From NCBI GenBank assembly GCA_009996555.1, contig JAACZX010000171.1, positions 1 through 5,609 of the forward strand: a stretch of 5,609 nucleotides of DNA. Reading direction: 5' to 3'. The notes below the pieces were generated by a model. That model was not told the origin of the DNA. It ran no database searches and saw only the letters and a list, made by a program, of their open reading frames with translations. Positions 1 through 5,609 of this stretch are shown here, piece by piece (within the stretch, counting starts at the first letter, position 1; the number at the start of each line of letters is the position of its first letter). The DNA comes from Chitinophagaceae bacterium. GTDB taxonomy: Bacteria > Bacteroidota > Bacteroidia > Chitinophagales > Chitinophagaceae. The translations under genes were made by a program, and so were the position numbers.

Positions 1-279
1 CCGTATAAGTGTTACATCACCTTTCTTTCGGAATTTCTCACCGGTAAAATATTCAACTTCAAGTGTCCATGCATAGGCATCCATTGGCTGAGGTGTTCCT
101 TTGTAAGTTCCATCCCATCCAATACTTTGTGTACGGCTTTCGAACATCATCAATCCCTGGCGGTTATACACCCGCAAGGTCATTTTGGTAATACCAAAAC
201 CACGCACAAGGAAAATATCGTTTACGCCATCACCATTTGGTGTAAATGCTGATGGAAGATCGTTCACTATATTAATTAA
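1..279 (-). other. CHU_C gliding-motility-associated C-terminal / T9SS type B sorting domain
   Basis: Residues 1112-1204 read LINIVNDLPSAFTPNGDGVND, then a VYNRQG segment (1148-1153), GWDGTYKG (1165-1172), a 'P-M-D-A-Y-A-W' strand and the final KKGDVTLIR. These are the hallmark elements of the family modelled as TIGR04131: the FTPNGDGVND entry loop, the Y/F-NRxG strand, WDG-x-x-x-G, and the G-x-V-T-L-I/V-R ending. In flavobacteria this type B domain directs cargo through the type IX secretion system to the surface or medium. The domain looks complete or within a residue or two of complete; only the stop codon is unseen. Confidence 0.95.
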
Positions 280-3200
280 CGATTCAACCTGAAGACAGGT
301 TGTATCTCTGCAACCCGATGCATTGGTTACAATCTGGCAAACATTATTGGTGCCGGGTGTAACATATTGATGGATCGGATCTCTTAGTGTAGATGTATTA
401 CCATCTCCAAAATCCCACAACCATGATACAACATCGTCTGACGCTGTGCTGGTAAATCGTGTTGGCGTATTTTCCTGTGATGGGTTTGGATTGTAAAAGA
501 ACGCTGCAGTTGGTTGACCAACGGCCTGGAATGTTCTTGTGGTTGAATCAACAAGGTTACAGCTGCTGGCATTATAGATGTACTGTGTGATGCTGTACGT
601 TCCGGCAGTATTGTATATAAATGCAGGAACCCTGTTTGTTGACTGCTGCCCATCGCTGCTTACCCACAAATAAGTTATTGCACCAACAGATGTATCAACA
701 ACATTGATGGTATCGGGCACGCATACTGATCCTACACTAAACCCTGCCCTGATATTATCAATTACCTGGAAGTTAATGATGCTGTCTGCCTGCCCCACAT
801 TACAATAATTGGTATCAATCAATACTAAACGCACATCATAAGAGCCAATGCCGGGGAATGTGTGTGATATTGGCGGAGCAAAACCCGGAACCGTATCATT
901 TCTTGAACCATCGCCCCACATCCACACAAATGATCTTGGTCCGAATGGTTGTGATGAACCTGATAACAACCTGCTGGTATTGGTAAACTGGAATGTGAGA
1001 CTGTTACAATTCTGGCGGGCAAAATTGAAATCAACATCCACCGAATCGGTCGTAACACGAATGCGCATTGTTGCCGAATCTTTCACATTACAGGAGTTGC
1101 TGTCAATACCAATCACTTTCACATCAAAGAAACCAACGGAAGTATACGTATGTGTATAAGGATTTGCGGTTGTTGTATCGTTGGGTGAACCATCGCCCCA
1201 TATCCAGATGTATTGTTTTGCTTTACGTACCGTATCAGTAAACTGTACAGTAGCAGGCAAACAAAAATTCAATTGCTTGGCACCTACCGCTCTTAACGAT
1301 ACATCAATACCAGAAAGATCAAATCTCATTTTTACCATTCCAAGGTTACATCCACTTCCTGAGGCCGGGTTAACGTTACCATACACACCAGCTGTAATAG
1401 GAAACGGTGCAGATAAAGGCACGCCGGACTGAACGTTCTTACAGTTGGCACACATGGCCTGGTAAATAACACCATTGGCATCAAAGCGGCTGGTACCACC
1501 ATCCACATGTTCCAAACCGCCGCCGCCGCCTATCTGTCCAAAAAAACTTCCGTATAGTTGTGATGCTGCATTTTTTTGCAACACAAAAAAGTAAAAATCA
1601 CTTCCGTCAGTTACACGTTGAAAAGCATCAGCTGTAACGGGCAACCCTGTTGTTCCGGCACTTGGATAACCGGTGTTTCCACCAAAGCGGTTGGCACCTC
1701 CACCCCATCCTGATACATATACGTTTTCGCAATTGTCAACAAGAAAAGCCACAGGTGATATGTTGGGATTGATAGCACCACTTGTACCAAAAGTTGTTGA
1801 ATAAACAAAGCCACTTAAATCGGGGCGGAGCTTAGCAATAAACTGCCTTGAATTGCCAACAGAATAAGCTGCATTCACAACAGGCCAGTTACCGGTTGAT
1901 GTTCCCATAACATAGGGAAACCCCATACGGTCGAACTGCACACCATAAATAATGTCTACATTATTTGTACCGAGGTAAGTTGATCTTGTTAACGACACAC
2001 TGCCGCCATTATCCTGCAGCTGCGCCACATAACCATCGGCCACACCACCATTATAAGTTGTTTGCATTGTACCGGTTGTACCTGGAAAATTTGAACTGCC
2101 GGTGCCGCCTGCTACATAAATAGCTGAAGGATTCAGTGGGTTTACAGAAAGTACAAAACCTGCATCATCAGCACCTCCGCCAAGCATTGTACTCCATATT
2201 AAAGAAGTGGCTGTTGAATTGAACTTCATTACCACGGCATCCTGTGAGCCACCTAATGTTGACTGAAATCCATTGACTGTTGGGAAATTGCCCGACCTTG
2301 TTGAAGAAGCAATAAGAATATTTCCGGCAGGATCAAGAATCACTTCACTTCTTCCATCATCACCATAAAAACGCTGGAGCGAATTAACACCACTTCTTGA
2401 TGCAGTAATATTTGCGCCATCATCGCCACTACCACCAATGCGTAATGAACCAATGATTGCTGTGCCGGTAGCATTGATCTTTGTTACAAAAATATCGTAA
2501 CCACCTTGCGTGGTACCAACCAGCGAACCTGGAAAAGAGTTTCCCGAATTGGTTCGACCTGTAATGACAAGATTACCTGCTGCATCTGCAATTAAACTAT
2601 GTGGCTGATCAAGACCTGTGCCTCCTAAGTATGTTGCGTAAACTCTTGTGCGTCCATCGGGCGACAGTTTAATAATAGCAATATCAGGCGGTGCTCCATT
2701 ACTTCCACCGCCACCGCTTCCTGTTCCCTGTATAGCGCCTGCAGTTGTTGGAAAACCGCTGGGTTGTGCAATACCGCCACCAAAGAAACTACCATCGGCA
2801 CCGGGTGTTGCAGTAAAGCCCCAGTTATCAGCTGTACTTCTGCTAAACGAAGAAAACACCAGCGATGGATCTATTACCAGTGTTGTTGATTTATTGTAAG
2901 CCTTTACATCAAACGTTACTGTATTACCCGTGATTTTGTATTTATTACCCACCACTTCACGCTTGCCGTTTACAAACTGGTACGTATAAGGCGCCAACTC
3001 ACGGGCTTCACCAACCGAAGTTGATACCACCAGTTCATTATTGCGGATGCTGAGTTTGTCGGCACCTTCGTAATGCATGCGTATGTTCGATACATCGGCA
3101 CCGGGATAAACCACTACATCATATTTTAACTGATCATCCTGCACGTAATAGCGCACATCAATATTGGGGTAAACATTTTTATACGTGATGGCCTGGTACA

Positions 3201-3612
3201 ACCTGCAATCGCTTGCCCATTTTGCCGGATTGTTGCCAATGAAATAATTCTCTACGCCCGGCAATGGCTTTTCCATTATTGGTGTTGAATTGAAATTGCC
3301 ACCAAGAAACTTTACACGAAATGCATGAGCACGCATCCGCTCAGGGGCAGCGGCTCTTGCATTGTATTTTACCAATGAATCGAACCCATGACCATGATTA
3401 AACTCTGCAAGCCGTATATAATCTTCCGGATGATTGATGAGAATGCTGTACCCGTCTTTTGTAAGAAAGAAAGCACTGTTGCCCGCTTCTGTTTTGAAAT
3501 GCACCTGCTGATCCCACTGGCCCTTATTTTCAACAAAATAGAGTTGAGCAAAAGAGAGCAGAGGCGCAGCCATAAACAGGCATGGTGCAATGAGGAGTCG
3601 GAATACTTTCAT
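1..3612 (-). CDS. Secreted DUF7948 / SBBP-repeat / PKD protein with gliding-motility-associated C-terminal (T9SS type B sorting) domain; 3' end just outside window
   Basis: I read this frame codon by codon: 1204 codons from ATG with no stop or frameshift. Residues 1-22 form a signal peptide. Residues 25-250 match the DUF7948 type (FVENKGQWD near 26-34, KNVYPNIDVRYY at 145-156, IDPSLVFSS at 247-255). Residues 285-745 hold SBBP-like repeats (YLGG, DxAGN, NFP), then DNCENVYVSGWGG at 626-638 and HVDGGTSRFD...MCANC near 702-724. Four PKD/Ig-like repeats occupy about 784-1110, and a CHU_C domain runs from 1112 to the edge. In this family such proteins cross the inner membrane by Sec and the outer membrane by the type IX system, ending up on the surface or outside the cell; roles in adhesion or binding are commonly proposed. 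The ligand is unknown and I infer no enzyme activity, since no catalytic motif is visible. The ATG at 3612 is chosen because a signal peptide follows at once and an A-rich tract precedes it; the frame upstream is open only back to the recG stop. The last visible residue is R1204, and family members normally stop there or very close by. Confidence 0.93.
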   Translation of the reverse strand, partial: MKVFRLLIAPCLFMAAPLLSFAQLYFVENKGQWDQQVHFKTEAGNSAFFLTKDGYSILINHPEDYIRLAEFNHGHGFDSLVKYNARAAAPERMRAHAFRVKFLGGNFNSTPIMEKPLPGVENYFIGNNPAKWASDCRLYQAITYKNVYPNIDVRYYVQDDQLKYDVVVYPGADVSNIRMHYEGADKLSIRNNELVVSTSVGEARELAPYTYQFVNGKREVVGNKYKITGNTVTFDVKAYNKSTTLVIDPSLVFSSFSRSTADNWGFTATPGADGSFFGGGIAQPSGFPTTAGAIQGTGSGGGGSNGAPPDIAIIKLSPDGRTRVYATYLGGTGLDQPHSLIADAAGNLVITGRTNSGNSFPGSLVGTTQGGYDIFVTKINATGTAIIGSLRIGGSGDDGANITASRSGVNSLQRFYGDDGRSEVILDPAGNILIASSTRSGNFPTVNGFQSTLGGSQDAVVMKFNSTATSLIWSTMLGGGADDAGFVLSVNPLNPSAIYVAGGTGSSNFPGTTGTMQTTYNGGVADGYVAQLQDNGGSVSLTRSTYLGTNNVDIIYGVQFDRMGFPYVMGTSTGNWPVVNAAYSVGNSRQFIAKLRPDLSGFVYSTTFGTSGAINPNISPVAFLVDNCENVYVSGWGGGANRFGGNTGYPSAGTTGLPVTADAFQRVTDGSDFYFFVLQKNAASQLYGSFFGQIGGGGGLEHVDGGTSRFDANGVIYQAMCANCKNVQSGVPLSAPFPITAGVYGNVNPASGSGCNLGMVKMRFDLSGIDVSLRAVGAKQLNFCLPATVQFTDTVRKAKQYIWIWGDGSPNDTTTANPYTHTYTSVGFFDVKVIGIDSNSCNVKDSATMRIRVTTDSVDVDFNFARQNCNSLTFQFTNTSRLLSGSSQPFGPRSFVWMWGDGSRNDTVPGFAPPISHTFPGIGSYDVRLVLIDTNYCNVGQADSIINFQVIDNIRAGFSVGSVCVPDTINVVDTSVGAITYLWVSSDGQQSTNRVPAFIYNTAGTYSITQYIYNASSCNLVDSTTRTFQAVGQPTAAFFYNPNPSQENTPTRFTSTASDDVVSWLWDFGDGNTSTLRDPIHQYVTPGTNNVCQIVTNASGCRDTTCLQVESLINIVNDLPSAFTPNGDGVNDIFLVRGFGITKMTLRVYNRQGLMMFESRTQSIGWDGTYKGTPQPMDAYAWTLEVEYFTGEKFRKKGDVTLIR
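283..1263 (-). repeat. Four tandem PKD/Ig-like domains (about residues 784-1110)
   Basis: Unit 1 (about 784-862) has WIWGDGS, THTYTSVGFFDVKV and a C784...C841 pair. Unit 2 (about 869-950) has WMWGDGS, SHTFPGIGSYDVRL and C869...C937. Unit 3 (about 960-1030) is degenerate: WVSSDG replaces W-x-F/W-GDG, although NTAGTYSITQYI and C964...C1018 remain. Unit 4 (about 1031-1110) is the most canonical, with WLWDFGDGN, HQYVTPGTNNVCQIV and cysteines at 1092, 1101 and 1106. PKD domains are extracellular beta-sandwich spacers or binding modules. Here they place the propeller-like region away from the C-terminal sorting domain. Units 1 and 2 are the most alike and share a 15-base identical stretch over the WGDGS codons. 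Confidence 0.85.
904..918. repeat. Short direct repeat, copy 1 (copy 2 at 1186-1200)
   Basis: The plus-strand 15-mer tgaaccatcgcccca occurs identically at 904-918 and 1186-1200. On the coding strand both copies encode the WGDGS core of PKD units 2 and 1, so this reflects domain duplication plus constraint on the motif rather than a mobile or regulatory repeat. Confidence 0.8.
1378..2754 (-). repeat. SBBP-like / beta-propeller-type repeat region (about residues 287-745)
   Basis: The protein repeats a pattern of an 'F/V-x-x-K-x/Q-x-x' strand, 'YLGG' or similar, 'D-x-x-G-N-x-x-x-x-G', then an aromatic or Leu plus Pro turn. The turn prolines fall at residues 288 (GFPTT), 361 (SFPGS), 444 (NFPTV), 510 (NFPGT), 577 (NWPVV), 658 (GLPVT) and 739 (PFPIT), so the spacing is 73, 83, 66, 67, 81 and 81 residues. 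Clear copies include YATYLGGTGLDQ, WSTMLGGGADD and TYLGTNNVD. SBBP repeats (Pfam family) are thought to form propeller blades; six or seven blades would fit here, but that is inference. The last two units are the most distinctive and carry DNCENVYVSGWGGG and HVDGGTSRFD. The repeats are diverged at DNA level and give no long nucleotide repeat. Confidence 0.75.
3547..3612 (-). other. Sec signal peptide of the secreted protein
   Basis: Residues 1-22 have a short basic start (MKVFR), a hydrophobic core (LLIAPCLFMAAPLL) and a probable signal peptidase I site, SFA|Q, giving a mature protein that begins QLYFVENKG. A glutamine directly after the cleaved alanine is very common in Bacteroidota exported proteins. 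There is a Cys at residue 11, but it sits inside the hydrophobic core and is not followed by a lipobox-like pattern, so I do not call a lipoprotein. Confidence 0.88.
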
Positions 3613-3684
3613 GTAAATTTTTTCTATGCTACGGGACTTTGAATTTAAACTTTTAAAACGGAAATTACTACCGGATATTTTACG
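3613..3684 (-). promoter_or_regulatory. 72-bp AT-rich spacer between recG and the secreted-protein gene
   Basis: This gap between the recG stop and the next ATG is rich in A/T. Immediately upstream of the ATG lies an A-rich tract (AGAAAAAATTTAC on the coding strand), which is typical of Bacteroidota start regions and takes the place of a Shine-Dalgarno site. I searched for the Bacteroidota -7 element (TAnnTTTG) and found only a partial match, TAATTTCC, so no promoter can be placed firmly. There is no strong hairpin followed by a T run, so termination after recG is not evident either. Read-through from recG or a weak internal promoter are both possible. Confidence 0.35.
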
Positions 3685-5609
3685 CTACGCCACTCTGCTC
3701 CATTCCGTTTTTCCTTTTTTCGACAACAGGTATGATTTCAGCAGCAAATTTTCTGCCGAAGACAGTTCAGGATCTTCCTGAAGCAGATGATCGCTCAGTT
3801 TTTTTGCAAGCTCCAGGATATCTTTATCCTGCACAATGCTTGCTAACCTGAAGTTCAATACCCCACTCTGTCTTGTGCCTTCAATGTCGCCCGGGCCACG
3901 TAATTCAAGGTCTTTTTCTGCAATCAGAAATCCATCATTTGTTGCGCACATTATCTTTAACCGTTCACGGGCATCATTCGTTAATTTACTGCCTGTTAAA
4001 AGAATGCAAAAACTCTGTTCACTACCTCTGCCCACCCTTCCACGAAGCTGGTGAAGCTGTGATAAACCAAAACGTTCGGCACTTTCCATCACCATTACAC
4101 TGGCATTGGGAACGTCCACACCCACTTCAATAACCGTTGTTGCCACCATGATCTGCGTATCGTTTGTTTTAAAACGCATCATGTTGGTGTCCTTTACATC
4201 GGGCTTTTGTTTACCATGTACCATGCTGATGTAATACTGTGGTTCGGGAAAAAATGCTTTTACCTCTTCATATCCTTTCATGAGGTTTTCAAAGTCCAGT
4301 TTGGCACTTTCTTCAATGAGTGGATATATGAAATATGCCTGTCGCCCCTTTGCTATTTCCTGTTTTACAAAATCCATGATCGATGGTCTTGCTGTTTCGT
4401 AGCGATGTACCGTTGTAACAGGTTTACGTCCGGGCGGTAATTCATCCATAACACTATAGTCAAGATCACCATAAGCTGTCATTGCCATAGTACGTGGAAT
4501 TGGCGTTGCCGTCATTACCAGCACATGCGGAGGTGTTGCTGCTTTTGTTTGCAACTCTGCACGCTGCGCCACACCAAAGCGATGCTGTTCATCTACAATA
4601 GCCAACCCAAGATTGCTGAACTGTACGGCTTCTTCAATCAATGCATGTGTACCTACGATCATTTGCAACTGGCCGGTTTTTAATGCAGTTAATATCTTTT
4701 CACGCTCTGCTTTTTTTGTTGAGCCTGTAAGCAGCTGAATGCTCACATTCATTTCACTCAACAATTTTGATAAGCCATTATAATGTTGCTGGGCAAGAAT
4801 TTCAGTTGGCGCCATTAAGCAGCTCTGGTAACCATTATCTGCTGCAAGCAACATGCTCAGCAATGCCACAATTGTTTTACCACTGCCCACATCGCCCTGC
4901 AGCAAACGGTTCATTTGGTGACCACGTGCTGTATCCTGCCGTATTTCCTTAAGCACACGTTTTTGTGCACCTGTTAATTGAAAAGGTAAATGATGAGTAT
5001 AAAAATCATTAAAGAGATCACCAACCTTATCAAACAACACACCTTTTGAAAAACGATGACGGTTGCTTTTGATCATTCCCATCCGCAACTGGGCAAAAAA
5101 CAATTCTTCAAACTTCAGCCGGCGGAGTGCTGCTTCATATTGCACCTGATCGGCAGGAAAATGAATATGCCTGTATGCATCGTAACGTGATGGAAACTTC
5201 AATTGTTTGAGAATCTGCTCCGGTAAATTTTCCGGAAGATCTTTTACATGAATCTGCGGCAACAACATAGCGGTGATCCGTGCAATGTTCCGCCCGTTCA
5301 GGCCACGTACTTTTAATTTTTCTGTTGCCGGGTAAATAGGTTCAAGCATTGATTTGCCGCCTGCGTTTGATGGGGTGCGTACTTCCAGTTCAGGATGAAC
5401 GATCTGCGGTTTACCCATAAAGAAACCCAGCTTGCCAAACACAAGAAACTCTTCGCCAATGGCCAGCATTTTCTGCACCCAGCTTATTCCCTGGAACCAG
5501 GTAAGTTCCATTGTTCCGCTGTTATCACGGATATGCGATATTAATCTTTTTCCTCTTTTTTCACCAATGATCTCAAAATCTGTTAAACGACCAGCTACCT
5601 GCACATAAT
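3685..5609 (-). CDS. recG: ATP-dependent DNA helicase RecG (5' end outside window)
   Basis: RecG is a cytoplasmic superfamily 2 translocase that remodels stalled replication forks and branch-migrates Holliday junctions during recombinational repair. Counting from the GTG at 5604 as residue 1, the wedge/OB-fold domain lies at about 1-80. Then come QLTGAQ at 209-214 (Q-motif-like), Walker A GDVGSGKT at 237-244, APTEILAQQH (motif Ia region), GTHALIEE, the DEQH box at 338-341, TATPIPRT at 365-372 (motif III), TTVIEVGVDVP at 489-499 (motif V), QLRGRVGRG ending at 527 (motif VI), and the RecG-specific EKDLELRGPGDIEGTRQSG. The C-terminus ends KTEWSRVA with a TAG stop at 3685-3687. About 640 residues are visible against roughly 690-700 in the family. 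The frame remains open past the GTG to the edge (a Tyr codon at 5605-5607), so this GTG is almost certainly an internal Val of the YVQVAGRL strand and the true start lies outside. All catalytic motifs are intact, so the gene should be functional. Confidence 0.97.
   Translation of the reverse strand, partial: YVQVAGRLTDFEIIGEKRGKRLISHIRDNSGTMELTWFQGISWVQKMLAIGEEFLVFGKLGFFMGKPQIVHPELEVRTPSNAGGKSMLEPIYPATEKLKVRGLNGRNIARITAMLLPQIHVKDLPENLPEQILKQLKFPSRYDAYRHIHFPADQVQYEAALRRLKFEELFFAQLRMGMIKSNRHRFSKGVLFDKVGDLFNDFYTHHLPFQLTGAQKRVLKEIRQDTARGHQMNRLLQGDVGSGKTIVALLSMLLAADNGYQSCLMAPTEILAQQHYNGLSKLLSEMNVSIQLLTGSTKKAEREKILTALKTGQLQMIVGTHALIEEAVQFSNLGLAIVDEQHRFGVAQRAELQTKAATPPHVLVMTATPIPRTMAMTAYGDLDYSVMDELPPGRKPVTTVHRYETARPSIMDFVKQEIAKGRQAYFIYPLIEESAKLDFENLMKGYEEVKAFFPEPQYYISMVHGKQKPDVKDTNMMRFKTNDTQIMVATTVIEVGVDVPNASVMVMESAERFGLSQLHQLRGRVGRGSEQSFCILLTGSKLTNDARERLKIMCATNDGFLIAEKDLELRGPGDIEGTRQSGVLNFRLASIVQDKDILELAKKLSDHLLQEDPELSSAENLLLKSYLLSKKGKTEWSRVA

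Noticed and set aside
848..1432. Plus-strand open frames of about 80-100 codons
   Set aside because: They lie antisense to the continuous secreted-protein frame, resemble no known family and have no start context of their own; they are shadows.
1516..1530. acc(gcc)4 trinucleotide tract as a microsatellite
   Set aside because: It encodes a five-glycine loop in frame. Only four perfect units are present and changes would stay in frame, so no special role is supported.
1571..1577. Run of seven T (seven A on the coding strand) as a phase-variation tract or terminator
   Set aside because: It is short, lies inside an intact frame encoding QKNAA, and has no hairpin beside it. A slippage role cannot be supported from one sequence.
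3369..3642. Open frames on both strands near the start of the secreted-protein gene
   Set aside because: They overlap the signal peptide and DUF7948 coding sequence in other frames, and the translations look like frame noise.
3640..3684. Possible terminator hairpin after recG (CCGG...TTCCG followed by TTTT)
   Set aside because: The only stem I can form has about three base pairs with a long loop, too weak to call a terminator.
3836..4952. Plus-strand open frames inside recG
   Set aside because: They are antisense to conserved helicase motifs (motifs V and VI and the C-terminal RecG signature), so coding potential on the other strand is explained by recG.
1..5609. CRISPR array, tRNA/rRNA, insertion sequence, integrase or toxin-antitoxin system
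   Set aside because: Both strands are almost fully occupied by two continuous coding regions. No spaced identical repeats, terminal inverted repeats, tRNA-like cloverleaf or relevant protein motifs were seen.

Overview
The window comes from a member of the Bacteroidota, most likely a gliding or environmental lineage; Chitinophagaceae-like is a guess from style only. The main evidence is a very large exported protein that ends in a gliding-motility-associated C-terminal (CHU_C / type IX secretion type B sorting) domain, an architecture essentially restricted to that phylum. The DNA is moderately AT-rich. Ribosome-binding sites are A-rich rather than Shine-Dalgarno-like, which also fits.

Layout: both genes lie on the minus strand and read from right to left. 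From 5609 down to 3685 is recG, the ATP-dependent branch-migration helicase. It is complete at its C-terminus, but the first few dozen residues lie beyond the right edge. A 72-bp AT-rich gap (3613-3684) follows. From 3612 to base 1 is an unbroken reading frame of 1204 codons for a secreted multidomain surface protein. Its order is signal peptide, DUF7948-type N-terminal domain, a run of SBBP-like (beta-propeller-type) repeats, a Cys-containing HVDGG...MCANC module, four PKD/Ig-like repeats and the CHU_C sorting domain. The frame is still open at base 1, but the last residues visible (GDVTLIR) are the usual end of this family, so the stop codon should lie at or just past the left edge.

How they relate: the genes are co-directional and closely spaced, so read-through from recG is possible. 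There is no functional link that I can defend: RecG is a cytoplasmic housekeeping DNA-repair enzyme and the other product is an outer-surface or secreted protein. I see no RNA gene, CRISPR array, insertion sequence, attachment site or origin. I did not find a new biological system here. The points worth a second look are inside the secreted protein: its periodic propeller-like repeats, its patterned cysteines and one degenerate PKD unit.
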